NCBI GenBank assembly: GCA_030280995.1
Contig: JASXTE010000012.1
Location: forward strand, 10,960,501-11,024,500
Length of the DNA: 64,000 nucleotides
Origin: Hemileia vastatrix
Lineage: Eukaryota > Basidiomycota > Pucciniomycetes > Pucciniales > Zaghouaniaceae
Reading direction: 5' to 3'
Made by a program: the position numbers and the translations under genes. A model generated the notes under the pieces. The model saw nothing but the letters and a program-made list of their open reading frames with translations, ran no database searches and had not been told where the DNA came from. Shown piece by piece: positions 33,261 through 44,560 of this stretch (positions are counted from its first letter, which is position 1; each line of letters starts with the position of its first letter).

Positions 33261-34576
33261 TTGTTGATAGGAAATGGTTACTACCAATACCATGTAGTGA
33301 TGCATCCTCCAATGACGTGTCTCCGCATGTAAATACTGCTTCTATTACACCTTCCATTTGCATGTCAGAAATAATGAGTGATGAAATAAATGTCTTTTCC
33401 CTTGACCTACCCTTATCTCACCCTGCACCCAGAAAATGTACAAGTGATGAGGAGATCTTATATAAATGGAACTGCCTATTAGGACATGCTAACTTAAGAC
33501 AAATAAGGCGCCTTATGAAAGATAAAATGGTGAAAGGCCTACCAAACTTGCTACCCCCTGGATCAATAATATGTGATTCTTGCCAAATGTGTAAAAGCAG
33601 GAGGCAAGCTTTCATACATTCTACTGGTCGCGAAACAAAAAAAATTGGAGATTTAAACAGCTGACTTAATAGGTCCAATCAAAGAAACATCAATTGACAG
33701 TGGTCTTTATGCCTTGAAAATAAAAGATCTTTCCACTTTGTATAGTGAGTGTCATATTATTACTCTCAAATCTGAAGCGCCGAAAAGATGCATGGACGTA
33801 ATTGCCCGCCTAGAAAAACAAAGAAACTGCCAAGTGAAAATCTCAAGGACCAAAAATGGGGGCTAATCCACCAGCACCTTTTTGAGAACTACCTATCAAG
33901 TAAAGGAATTATACATGAGAAGTCACTACCCTACTAACATCAACAAAATGGTAAGATTGAGTGACACAATTGGAAGCTAACAGAAATGGGCCGGACTGTG
34001 CTACTTGACAGCAAACTTCCAAAAGCCTTCTGGAGTTTTGCTTTCAAATGGGCATCTTTCATTCTCAACAGACTACCAAACAAGACCTGCAAGAATCAGA
34101 CCCCTTTTGAAGCACTCTTAAACATCAAACTGTATCTTACCTTTCTAAAAAAGGTTGGAGAAACAGCGTACATTCACATCCAAGAAGAGAAGTGTAAGAA
34201 ATTAGACATCTGTGCAAGAAAATGTTATGTTGTAGGTTTTCCTCTAGGCATGAAGGGTTGGATCTTCTGGGATCCTGTTTCAAAATCATTACTGACTTCT
34301 GCTTGGGCAGATTTCAAAAGCGCACCTGACTCACCTAATAAAATGTCAGTTGACTACATAATGAACAAATTCAACAAACTTCCCAAAATAAGCAGCAAAG
34401 AGCTTGGAAATTTTGTTGAAGAAGAACAAATGTTAGATCAAGAACATCTGATAAACGACATTGAACTGAACTGCCAATTCTTTGCATCCGATGTTCCCAA
34501 ATCGTACAATGAAGCTCTGAAATCAATGGATGCATCAGACTGGAAAGAAGCATTTGAAAAGGAAATAACTAACTGA
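33261..34576 (+). pseudogene. Copia-1 integrase region
   Basis: 33,464-33,660 reads WNCLLGHANLRQIRRLMKDK and CDSCQMCKSRRQAF, the GAG-pre-integrase zinc-binding module. The catalytic core (33,660-33,980) is broken by frameshifts and stops. It reopens at 33,986 with LLDSKLPKAFWSFAFKWASF, ILNRLPNKTCKNQTPFEALL and the conserved post-core region to 34,576. Confidence 0.82.
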
Positions 34577-36025
34577 GACAACATGCAGGTTTGGGTTCAA
34601 GATACTGCACCAGAAAACGCAAGAATATTAGACACAAAATGGGTTTTTACAAGAAAGAAAGACTCACAAATGGGTACCACAAAGCTAAAGGCAAGATACG
34701 TTGCCAAAGGATTTATTTAAACAGGTAAAAGGAGTGGATTACTCATCAACCTTTGCTCCAACTGCATCTTTCACCGCACAACCTATAATACTGACAATTT
34801 CAGCAATTTACAATTGGCCGATACATACCTTTGATGTAACTGCGGCATATCTCCACACCCAATCAAGGAAGATGTATGGGTCAAAGACCCGCCATGTTTT
34901 TCAAAGAACAATGGAAAAGTCTACAAACTGAAGAAAGTGCTTTATATTACTTGCCAGGAAGCTCTTTTCTGGTGACAGCATTTCGTAGGAAGGTTAAACT
35001 CATTGGGTTACAAAATGTCATCATACAACAACAGCGTATACTTTCTCAAAAACAGCAAGAATCATGCAATGCTATGGGTTCATCTCAACAATGGCCTAGT
35101 CACAGGAAATAATATTGATACTCTATGACAACTCGAAATCAATCTTAGTCAATCTCTGACTATTAAGTGGCAATATTCCTTGGAAGGAATAGTGCGCATC
35201 AAGATAGAACGAACTTTACTAGGTTTTCAAATTCAGCAGCCGGAATTGATCAAGAAAATTCTATTGAAACATAATCCAACAGGTATTACGCATTAAAAGC
35301 CACTTCCAACAAACATAAACCTATCTAAAACTTCAAACAAAGACCCCATTGATTCAAAAAATTACCTTTCAATTGTCCAATCTCTGAGCTATCTAACCAC
35401 CGCAACAAGACCCAACCTAAGTTTTACCGTCCACCAGCTGGCAAGAAACGCAAAATGTCCTTCAGAAGAACATTGGAGGGCACCAAGACATCTACTGGGC
35501 TATCTTGAACGTAAACAGCACAAAAAACTACATCTTAATCCAAAAAAAACTTCTCAAGATGTTGCATTAGATGTTTTTTCCAATGCCAACTGGGGAGTGG
35601 AATTCTCAAGATCAACAGGCGGAATGGTAATAAGAAAGCAAAACTCTACAATCTTCTTGAGCTCAAAAAGAATGCCGTCGGTAGCGATGTCTACCTTTCA
35701 CGCTGAATACATGGCACTGGGTTCTGCCATGTGCATGGGTTTGTGGATTCAAAATCTTTTAAACAATCTCTTCAATTTTAAGGGCCCTTTCAAGCTGATG
35801 TGTGACAACCAAGCATCGATCAAAGTCTCAAATGATGAAGCATCCAATAAAAAAACAAGACACAGGGATAGAGACTTTTATTTTGTCAATGAACAACTGC
35901 ACAAGAAAAGAGCGACAATTGAGTGGATACCAACAAAAGATCAAATAGTGGATATCATGACTAAATCAATGAAAAAATTAGCTTACGAACGGGCTTGCAT
36001 TTCACTTGGTCTCTACCAAAACTAG
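34577..36025 (+). pseudogene. Copia-1 reverse transcriptase and RNase H
   Basis: RT begins VWVQDTAPENARILDTKWVF. It continues in two frames (SSTFAPTASFTAQP, HTFDVTAAYLHTQ). The catalytic YVDD region is not clearly preserved (GLVTGNNIDTL stands downstream of the expected place). RNase H is open at 35,597-36,025: FSRSTGGMVIRKQ, SSKRMPSVAMSTFHAEYMAL, LMCDNQASIKVSNDEASNKK and IVDIMTKSMKK, with its acidic residues in place. Confidence 0.85.
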
Positions 36026-36120
36026 TTTACCATATTTCTTTAACAATCTATTTCTTTTACAACTATCATGTAAATAATTTTAAATAACATCTGAGCTGAC
36101 CATCTTGTTGAAGGGGCGGG

Positions 36121-36224
36121 TGTTAGGTCTCGACTACGCCACAGCTCACATTTATATAAAAGATATGAAATAAGTAGATGAAATGCAATAATAACTATTA
36201 TTAAAACCACCATATACCTTTTCC
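36121..36224 (+). repeat. Copia-1 3' LTR
   Basis: Direct repeat of 30,880-30,983. Three of the differences near the start are CG in one copy and CA in the other (30,890/36,131, 30,896/36,137, 30,899/36,140). Confidence 0.88.
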
Positions 36225-36225
36225 A

Positions 36226-37168
36226 CCAATAACTATACCCCTTCCAACACTCTTCTTGACTGCTTTACAAGTCAAGACAGTAGCCAATAGCAGACCACTG
36301 AGAACCAAAGAACCAGAAACCAGAAATGCAGAAAGATCCACACCAGAAAACCAAAACACTGTGCACTTGTTGCACATAAAACAGAAATAATACTTGATGC
36401 AGGTTGCAAAGTTGCACCAAAGAAATCAATTTCCAAAGTTAAGTTAAATAAAGAGCTAACCTAGCAACAAACACAGCCAATTGTGGCCAAAAAACAGTGA
36501 AAACTGAGTGAGAAACAATGATATAATTACCAGATTGTTGTATGATAATTAAGGTTGCCCCAAACTGTCTTCCTCAGTATGTACACACAGACCACCACCT
36601 AAAAATCTATGCAAATATGCACAGCAATAAATTTGGTGCTTTTGACAGCCAAATTCAATAAAAAACCTCCAGAAACACTCCCCAGCCTTCTATAACCAAG
36701 GCAGCTGGACCTCCCTGAGGCCAGAAAACCACTAAAAACCTCCAAAAAAGCCCAAAATACTTAGAAAAATTCACCACAACTACTAAAACCCTTAAAACAC
36801 AAAATTAAGCTATGAAAACATTGTGACATCAACTATGGAGCCAAATTAGCTCTTCTTAATGGTACTAAGCACTTAACCCTAAGACTCAAGGTTAGCCCAC
36901 AAAACACAAAAAAATTTAACAGCTATCTTATAGAAATGAAAAGTGACTAAATGACCCCTTAAAACTTGGAATATGAAAAATATCAAGAAGGCATCAAATA
37001 TAGAGAGAAACCGGGGCTATCTAATAGTAGTAACCACATACCCATAGTCCCAATATTCACTGAATATTAACCAAAATAAACTCAATTCTTCAACCAATGT
37101 CAATTAATACATACAAAAACAGCACCAAACAGACCAAAAAAGGCCTCAGCCAATGTTGGAAGACCACA
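36226..37168 (-). repeat. Element B 3' LTR, distal part
   Basis: Matches 41,660-42,598 almost base for base. Together with 30,745-30,879 it makes one complete LTR of about 1.08 kb. Confidence 0.9.
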
Positions 37169-37227
37169 TCCTCCAATTGAGAATTTCAACATTCTCCTTC
37201 ATCAGATCCACCATTTTCAGCTTTCTT

Positions 37228-37880
37228 TCAAAATCAGCCTCTGAAATGGGCTCTTACCAATACTGCATTGACAACAATCTAATCTGCACTATCACACCAC
37301 CAGCTCATCCATTCGGAACCTCCTGTGATGTCTGCCAATCCAGAAAGAAGAATTGCTACAGACCTGGTCCATTATCATCTTCAACAGCTCCACCTCCACC
37401 TCAACCTGGTCCATCTTCCACCAGTACCAAAAGATCCAGGCCATCTATCCTGATACCCAGATTAGTCAAAAAACTACACCCTTCAAAGAAGAGTGCCAAA
37501 ACCACTACAGCAACCTCCTCCACCATGCTTGGTCCATCTGATGGTAAAAAAAACTTTTATTCCTTCCTTCTACTTTTAAAACTGATGAATTCTCAGTTCC
37601 TCCATCTTCTGACAGTGATGGTGACAATGTAGGATCCATTGAACAACCAACACCTAACCATTTTCCCACCATTAAGGCCAAGTTCCAACAGAACTCCTCT
37701 GAACAAAAAAAACCTTCTACCAAAATACCTCCAATCCACTCCTTCTTGAAATCCACAGGACCTTGAGAAAAGGAAACACCTCATCCACCAGTTCAAGACC
37801 AATGCTGAACACTTTGTTTCATCTCTTGATTCTCTTTTGCCACTTGACTCTTGATTGAACTTTTTGACTTAGAAATGAAA
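37228..37880 (+). pseudogene. Antisense ORF of element B: Cys-motif, Pro/Ser-rich protein
   Basis: Plus-strand frame beginning around MGSYQYCIDNNL (37,243), with PAHPFGTSCDVCQSRKKNC then PGPLSSSTAPPPPQPGPSS and a basic stretch (RLVKKLHPSKKSAK). After a one-base frame change near 37,545, coding-like sequence continues: DEFSVPPSSDSDGDNVGS, TIKAKFQQNSSEQKKPSTK, IPPIHSFLKSTGP. The Cys motif (C-x2-C-x4-5-C with basic residues) could bind zinc. It is antisense to the element and starts just inside the 3' LTR, like the frame in Gypsy-2. Family unknown. Confidence 0.45.
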
Positions 37881-37919
37881 TTCTTGACCACTCTCCAGAC
37901 TTCCTGAATGTAGCCAATC

Positions 37920-39515
37920 ATAAGAAATTCCTCAGTTTACAGTCTTGGGGTACTAACAGCCCACATTTTATAGTCTTGGGGGACTCAAAACCTAAATCAT
38001 AAAGACAGAACCAGAGATCAAACCATTAAAGACTAAATAAATAAAATAACATTCTAAAATAATTGTTCTATAGGGAAACCAGCTCATCAGCTACCCCCAC
38101 ACTTGCCTTAACTAAATTCAGAGACTCCCCCTTTGGATGCCCTCTTCCAGAATCACACCAACGCCACATTATCAGTTTATAGTCCTGAAGGACTCAACCA
38201 TCAACCCATCCTCAGTTTATAGTCTTGAGGGACTATACCATTCTTCAGTTTAAAGTCTTGATGGACTGACCATGGTGTTCAGTTTAAAGTCTTGACAGAC
38301 ATTCAAAAAAAAATCTTGAAGATATAACCCATAGAATCCAAACCCAAAGCCATCAATGCTAAAACATTAAACCTCCTTTAACAAATAAAATAAAATGGTA
38401 TCTCCCAGCCGATTGATGAGCTGATCCCCTGATACCTAACCCACATCCAAGTGCACCTTGATGTGGTCACACTTTAAAAATTATTTTTATTTTGACTCTT
38501 CCTCTTTTACCAAAAACATTTCCAGAGCCCTATCTTGAGTCTTTGAAAAAACATAGCCTCCATTAAAAAATTAAAAGAAAAAAAGAGAAAAAAGAAAATA
38601 ATCTTGAATCCACCACTTTAACAGCCAACACCCTAAAACCACATAACAGAGCCAGGTCCAGGTCCACAGAAAATATCACTGGGTGGGCTCCCTACAATAA
38701 GTAAAAATGATGGGAGACCACCAGTGATCCACCATCAATCCAAAAGCACCAAAGATAAAGAAGCCAGTCCCAAGCCATGGAACCAGTCCAGTCCAGTTTT
38801 AAGTCATAGTGGACTAAAAACCTGAATAACAAAAACCAGAACTAGGATTCAACTAGGAAAAACAAAATACTTGAAACAGAAATTATGGGGTGACTGTTCT
38901 ACAGAGAAGCCAGCTCATCAGTTACCCCCACACTTGCCAAAATAAAATCTAGAAACCCCCCCCTGGGTACCTTCTAACAAAAACACAACATCCAACACAA
39001 TAAAACAAAAACAATAAGCATGAAGAGTCCAGCACTTGAAGACCAAAAGAATTTCCAGTTTAAATTCATAGAGGAATAAAACCTTTAAAAAGAAACCAAT
39101 ACTAGGGTTCAACAATATTAAGAGAAGGGGTTGGAGACAGACAATCTGGGGTAGCTTTTCTACAGAGCAGCCAGCTCATTGGCTACCCCTACACTTTCCA
39201 AGATCAAATATAGAAGCCCCACTCATGGGTACCTTCTAACAAAAAAGTTTCCAACAAAACAGATGCACAGCATCACCAAAATTCAAAATTTAAAGAGAAT
39301 CCAGACCACTAACATATACACCATTCTCTAATTTTGAGGCCCCAAACAACAGCCCCTTCTTCATCAACAAAAATATCCTGATTACCAGAATAAAGATAAG
39401 ATTCAGCCAGTTTAACTTCTTGAGGGAGGTTTAAACCTTCATCAGAAACACAATTATCACCAGCCAGTTAAACCTCTTGGGGGAGGTGAAAACTATCTTC
39501 CAGTTTAGCCGCATA
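37920..39515. repeat. Interspersed motif array inside element B
   Basis: A motif of the form CAGTTTATAGTCTTGAGGGA occurs at about 37,935, 37,968, 38,176, 38,216, 38,249 and 38,281. Looser copies follow near 38,790, 39,057, 39,408, 39,467 and 39,500. A longer block containing CAGCTCATCAGCTACCCCCA recurs at about 38,088, 38,909 and 39,170, each time about 60 bp before a CTGGGTACCTTCTAAC-type sequence. The array occupies the place where pol would be expected. No long open frame crosses it. Confidence 0.65.
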
Positions 39516-40010
39516 GGGGAGGAGAAAAAACCTTCCAGATCTTCACAAAAATAATTCTTATATTCTTTCTTCATTATGTTCAGATTTTTTTTTTTTTGAT
39601 TATCTTGAGTTATCTTAAAATTTTTATTTTATTTTCTTTAGTTTTCTTCTGACCAATTAAGTAGTTTATCCTTATTTTGGACAATTTAGATTCTTGAAAT
39701 CCCCAGGTTGAAACCAATAAGTTTGTCCCAAGGGCTACAAAAAGCCAATCCCCTCTTCCAATTCTGATATCCCATAATCAGACCTCCAAAAAAAAATCCC
39801 CATCCTTCTCCATACACTGAATTCACCATCAATTTTATTCCCAGTGTCCATCCACCCTATATCCTTTGAAATGGAGCAATCTACAGCATCAATAATTTTA
39901 CCCTCCTTTCTAAAAAAGCTTTCTCCAGTTGAGGGAAGAAGCTGAGAGTTTACTGTCTCTAACTACAAATCATCAATCACAAAATTATTATGAAATTTAA
40001 AAAAGTCCTC

Positions 40011-40660
40011 TCAAATAGGACCCAGAACACTAAAAGAATCATCTTCCCCCAAGGATACATCTTCTGATCTTGAGGGAACCAGCTTGGAATTATATTCTTC
40101 CAACAAACATAAATCCTGAACATAATCATTCTGAAGATCCAAACTTTCTATAGAGAGATTTTCACCACTTCTTCCATCCTCTGAACTTGAAAGAAAAAAC
40201 TGAGAATCTTTTTCATGAGGCTTCAAATCATTAATTTCAGAATTTCTCAGAGAATCCAAAAGATACTCTGGAATAGAGTCCATAACATCAAAATTAACAT
40301 CCTCCTCCAAGCATTAATCTTCTGAACTTAAAGGAGCACCCAGAAAGTAATATTCCTCAAAGAGCAAAAGATTCAACACAGACTCTTGCTGACCATCAAC
40401 AGACCTTAAAGAAACATCTTCATCCAAAAATCCATTATCTGAACATGAAGAAACCATAACATCTTGAACAACAAATTTTTCCTTCCCACAGAGCTCATCC
40501 ATCTTTGAAAAGATACACTGATCATCCAGTGTGTACATATCCAAAACATAAAATGAAGCACATTCTTGAGATCCATTGACATCATCTGCCACAGAAATAA
40601 AATTTCTGAAACATCACAAACATAATCATCTCCCAAAGTGGGTGATTCCAAAATTTCCAC
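40011..40660 (-). pseudogene. Acidic, internally repeated protein downstream of element B gag
   Basis: Minus-strand frames 40,314-40,592 and 40,011-40,310 are separated by a single stop. They contain two related segments: FLDEDVSLRSVDGQQESVLN with LLFEEYYFLGAPLSSED, and NLSIESLDLQNDYVQDL with CLLEEYNSKLVPSRSED. Both are rich in Asp, Glu, Ser and Leu. The repeat period is about 90 residues. Function unknown; it may be the C-terminal part of the gag polyprotein. Confidence 0.5.
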
Positions 40661-41308
40661 TTAAGCTGAATTTTCTGCCACATCTTCCTGAACATTTTCA
40701 TCCATTAAATTTTCATTTTCAGGTTCCACCTCTATAGAAACAAGGTTTTCAAGATTCCCAAGAATAGCTTTCTTCAAAACACCTTTAGCAGGAATCTTAC
40801 TTTCTTAATTTAGGAGTGTCTTCATCAGCTCAGCCTTTAACAGAAATCCCTGAACCTCCTTTTTGACCTCCAGACCCATGGCACTCCAGAATAAACTATT
40901 GGCCTCCATTTAATGAGAGGACATACCATTATAATCCAGATAATCCATAACCTTTTCAAATTCCTCCATAAATTTACCATACTGAACCAGAGAAGTTACA
41001 CCACCATCCATTTCCCATTTCCTAGCAATTCCATAAAGATCATCCATTGAAAACACAGTGGGCCACTTCCTGATCATTTCCATCTTTAACTTTCCACAAT
41101 CCTGAATCCTATATCCCTCCATCCTAAGAACTTCCTTCACCACCTCTCTATCATCAATGAAGAAGATCACCTGCTTCACCCTATCAAAATCAGAAGCCCC
41201 ATCCACATCAGCAGCAGCTTTAAAGATCTCCAAAAATAACCTTGCCTCCTCTCCAAAGCAAATTTGCCCTTTGCATGACTTTATTCTGACCATCCTAACT
41301 ATTTCCAA
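40661..41308 (-). pseudogene. Element B Gag-like protein
   Basis: The open part 40,910-41,308 reads KQVIFFIDDREVVKEVLRME, MIRKWPTVFSMDDLYGIARK and GGVTSLVQYGKFMEEFEKVM. Beyond one stop the frame continues MEANSLFWSAMGLEVKKEVQ and KGVLKKAILGNLENL. The order (helical region, LxW-pattern segment, then a long helical stretch) fits the Gag protein of rust Gypsy elements. The frame starts about 200 bp inside the primer-binding site. Confidence 0.55.
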
Positions 41309-41513
41309 TTACACCTACCTAACTTTGCACCTCAGATAGCGAAAGTCCCCCCAATAGCCTTCAGAGACCTAGGAGGGACCAAATCCAATTAGAGAGAAGA
41401 CCCCCTAGACCAACCATAGAGAGATACAGCACAAAAACTCAAAAATTCACAAAGAGTCCACAAAAGAAGAGAGTCCAACAGTGACAGAGATTCCAAAAGC
41501 TAGCCATCTCTCA

Positions 41514-41534
41514 CCCCACATTGGGCGCCAAAAA
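41514..41534 (-). other. Primer-binding-site type sequence of element B
   Basis: Directly inside the 5' LTR, the minus strand reads TTTTTGGCGCCCAATGTGGG. TGGCGCC followed by a GTGGGG-type tail is the usual form of tRNA-primed sites in LTR elements. Confidence 0.7.
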
Positions 41535-42598
41535 TGTATAAAATCCTATAGTACTAGCTATAGGCCTTGACCAAGGGAGTTGGAGTAAAACTGGAGAGAA
41601 AAACCCCTGTCCCTTTGAGAAATACCAGGTGAGATTTATTTGCTACAGCAAATTAGAAACTGTTACTATACCCCTTCCAACACACTTCTTGACTTCTTTA
41701 AAAGTCAAGACAGTAGCAAATAGCTGACCATTGAGAACAAAAGAACCAGAAACCTGAAATGCAGAAAGATTCACACCAGAAACCCAAAACACTGTGAACT
41801 TGTTGCACAGAAACAGCAATAATACTTGATGCAGGTTGCAAAGTTGCACCAGAGAAACCAGTTGCCAAAGTTAAGTTAAATAAAGAGCTAACCTTGCAAC
41901 AAACACAGCCAATTTTGGCCAAAAAAAACAGTGAGAACTGAGTGAGAAACAATGATATAATTACCAGATTGTTGTATGATAATTAAGGTTTCCCCAAACT
42001 GTCTTCCTCAGTATGTACACACAGACCACCACCTAAAAATTCATGCACAGCAACTAATTTGGCGCTTTTGACAGCCAAATTGAATAAAAACCCTCCAGAA
42101 ACGCTCACCAGCCTTCTATAACCAAGGTGACCGGACCTCCCTGAAGCCAGAAAACCACTAAAAACCTCCAAAAAAGCCCAAAATACTTAGAAAAATCCAC
42201 CACAACTACTAAAACCCTTAAAACACAAAATTAAGCTATGAAAACATTGTGACATAAAATATAAAGCCAAATTAGCTCTACTTAATGGTACTAAGCACTT
42301 AACCCTAAGACTCAAGGTTAGCCTGTAAAACACAAAAAACAAAATTAAACACCTATCTTTTAGAAATGAAAAGTGAGTAAATGACCCCTTAAAACTTGGA
42401 ATATGAAAATTATGATCAAGACATCAAATATAGAAAAAAATTGGGGCTATCTAATAGTAGTACCCACATACCCTTAGTCCCAATATTAACTGAATAAAAA
42501 TGAAAATAATCCTAATTCTTCAACCAATTTCAATTAAGACATACAAAAACAGCACCAAAAAAACCAACAAAGGCCTCTGCCAATGTTGAAAGACCACA
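41535..42598 (-). repeat. Element B 5' LTR
   Basis: 1,064 bp, uninterrupted. It shows the original sequence into which Copia-1 inserted in the other copy. The LTRs differ by scattered substitutions and small indels. Confidence 0.9.
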
Positions 42599-43460
42599 AA
42601 ATCAAGTGACATTTGACATGTTGGAAAAAATCCAGCTATTGAGGGCTGATTTACAGAGACCAAGTTTTTGTTGATTTCCAAATATCAGGCAATTGTTGAG
42701 AATATTTTGGAGGTAGCCTTCAAAAACAATCTGGTGGTAGATGGTGCTGGGGATGTATTGGATCAGGAAGAGAGGAAGGAGATCTCCGGTTGGGTAGCTG
42801 GTCTAAAGCAAGGGATGAGGCCAGTGGCTCATGATAGACAGGTTGAAGAATTAGTTGAGGATGGATTGGACCTGGTAGTGGAGGTAGCTCCTACTATGAA
42901 ATGTTGCTGAATAGTAATCAAATATGAAGATGATGAGGTGGTGGATGTAGTTGAACCCACAAGACCTAAATTATTTATTGAAGCTGATACTTTGTTCAAA
43001 GTAAGTATTTTACAGTTTTAAAATTTTATTTTCAAATAAATAGCTAACTGATCCTGATTTTTAGGAGGCAGAAAATAATGAAGAATCACCTATCAAATCA
43101 GAGGGAGTAGTGGTCAAACCTTGAGTCAAAGCTGAACAACCAGTCAAATCAGGTCCCTCAAGTATTACCACCACAAAACACACAACTAATGCTTTGAATG
43201 GAGAGGTAAAATTAGATCAGTTGTGGTCAAAGAAGCTAGGGAAGGCTTGTCAAACCACCTTTGTCAAAAAATTGTGTGACAAGATCAACGGGATAGACAA
43301 TGCAGCTTTTTTTGATGTAGCCAAGGAATCACTGGATATTGGAGAGGTGATTCCAGTTGGGGAGGAAGTTGTATTTGAGAATGGTAGAAAGGAGATTAAA
43401 AGGGTGATTGAAAAGATGAAGGAATTTATTTGGAGAAAAATTGAGGAAAAAATTTGAAAT
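42599..43460 (+). pseudogene. 3' part of the antisense ORF in Gypsy-2
   Basis: One plus-strand frame runs from about 42,668: KYQAIVENILEVAFKNN, EERKEISGWVAGLKQGMRPV, VEELVEDGLDLVVEVAP. A TGA (42,908) follows, then IVIKYEDDEVVDVVEPTRPK and ADTLFK. A GT-AG intron (43,001-43,063) leads to EAENNEESPIKSEGVVVKP, a second TGA (43,122), then KLDQLWSKKLGKACQTTFVK and a charged helical tail to 43,456. Both stops are consistent with CGA to TGA change. It lies between the Gypsy-2 integrase and the interrupted 3' end, antisense to pol. No known family was recognised. Confidence 0.5.
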
Positions 43461-43469
43461 AGAAAAAAG

Positions 43470-44560
43470 AAAAGAGAAAGAAAGAATAAATTGTATATAG
43501 TTTATCTTGAATAATTATTAATTTTGTTGTTTTTTATTTAAATTGAAATTTTATTTTTTTAAGAAAGAAGAGGAAATTAAAATTGATAGAGGAAAAAGAA
43601 AGATATTTTAAAATTTTATTTTTAATTTTAAATTGTAGTTTTATTCTAATTTATTTGTTTTAAAGTTTGAATTTTAATTAATTAAAATGAAAAGCAAATA
43701 AAATAAAATAAAATAAAAGAGAGAGAAAAGAAAAGAAAAGAAAAGAAAAGAGAGAGAAAAGGAAAGAAAGAAAAAAATTGTTTTAAAAGAAAAGTTTTAG
43801 AAAAGAAAAAAGATTCATTTTGAAAAAGAAGTTTTATAGGATTAGATGAACTGATTTAGATAAGGAAAAGAAATTTTTTGGATTTTCTGGAAAAACAAGA
43901 TGGTTTTGAGTTGTATCATGAAGACATTGATTATTGAGAGCTGTGTGATTTAGGAGAAAAGAGCAATGAAATGAGAAAAGATAAAAAATAGAAAATAATA
44001 AATTTCTTCAGTTTTGGGAAGAAAGAAAAATCTGACTTGAGATTGAATTGAAGTTTTTAGAAATACATAAAAAAATTGATAAGAAAAAGAAAACATGATT
44101 TTGTGTAGAAAGATTTAGAGAAATAGAAATTTCAATCTTAATTTAATTTAATTTATATTTAGTTTAATTTAATTTAATTTTAATTTTGATTTGTTTAAAA
44201 TATTTAGAAAATTTTTAAAAGAAGAAAAATATATAAAGTTTTAAGCTTATATTTAGACAAAAAAAAGAAAAGAAAAGAAAAATGTTTTAAAAGTTATAAG
44301 GAAAGAAAAAATTGAATTTAGGGTTTAGGTATTTTGGGATATTTTATGTGAAAAGATTTTAAAAGTTAAGGAAAGTTTGAAACATTAATGGCCTTTTCCC
44401 AAGATGTTTTATTTGAGTCATAGAGGTAGCCTTCCCTTTCAACAATGTATTGAAGTTTTCCCTTTCACCTTCTTCAATCAAGAATCCAACTTACTTCCCA
44501 CTATAGATGATCTTCTACTTTAACTGTTTCTGGAGGGAGTAGGTTTTTTCCCATGTATAT
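43470..44560. repeat. Purine-rich low-complexity tract
   Basis: Strings of AAAAG, AGAAA and GAGA (densest 43,700-43,800) and a TTTAA repeat at 44,138-44,182. On the minus strand, which is the Gypsy-2 coding strand, this is a long pyrimidine tract downstream of integrase. No gene. Confidence 0.6.

Larger units (their letters stand above)
30880..36225 (+). mobile_element. Copia-1: nearly complete Copia retrotransposon
   Basis: Short LTRs of about 104 bp (30,880-30,983 and 36,121-36,224) both begin TGTTAGGTCTC. TGGTAGTAGGTTATAGG follows the left LTR (primer-binding-site position). GAAGGGGCGGG precedes the right LTR (polypurine tract). Coding order on plus is gag, protease, integrase, RT, RNase H. 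It sits inside the 3' LTR of element B: the flanks GACTGTTACT and ACTATACCCC join to GTTACTATACC as seen uninterrupted at 41,660. Several frameshifts make it inactive, but it is clearly younger than Copia-2. Confidence 0.9.
30745..42598 (-). mobile_element. Element B: LTR retroelement with gag but no visible pol, split by Copia-1
   Basis: Two direct repeats of about 1.07 kb (30,745-30,879 plus about 36,226-37,168, and 41,535-42,598) begin TGTATA/TGTAGA and end GACCACA. Beside the right LTR, the minus strand shows TTTGGCGCCCAATGTGGGG, a primer-binding-site type sequence. Beside the left LTR it shows AATTGGAGGA, a polypurine-like tract. Both fix the orientation as minus. The interior (37,169-41,534) holds a gag-like frame, an acidic repeat protein, a repeat array and an antisense ORF. 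No protease, RT or integrase was found, so it is probably non-autonomous. Confidence 0.82.

Noticed and set aside
30745..42598. Element B as two independent solo LTRs
   Set aside because: A primer-binding-type sequence beside one copy and a polypurine-like tract beside the other, both in the same orientation, fit one element, even though no target duplication was recognised.
42599..43460. The plus-strand frame as an independent host gene
   Set aside because: It lies between the Gypsy-2 integrase and the start of element B, has two stops, and its probable 5' part sits inside the Gypsy-2 LTR boundary on the other side of element B. A position inside Gypsy-2 is simpler.
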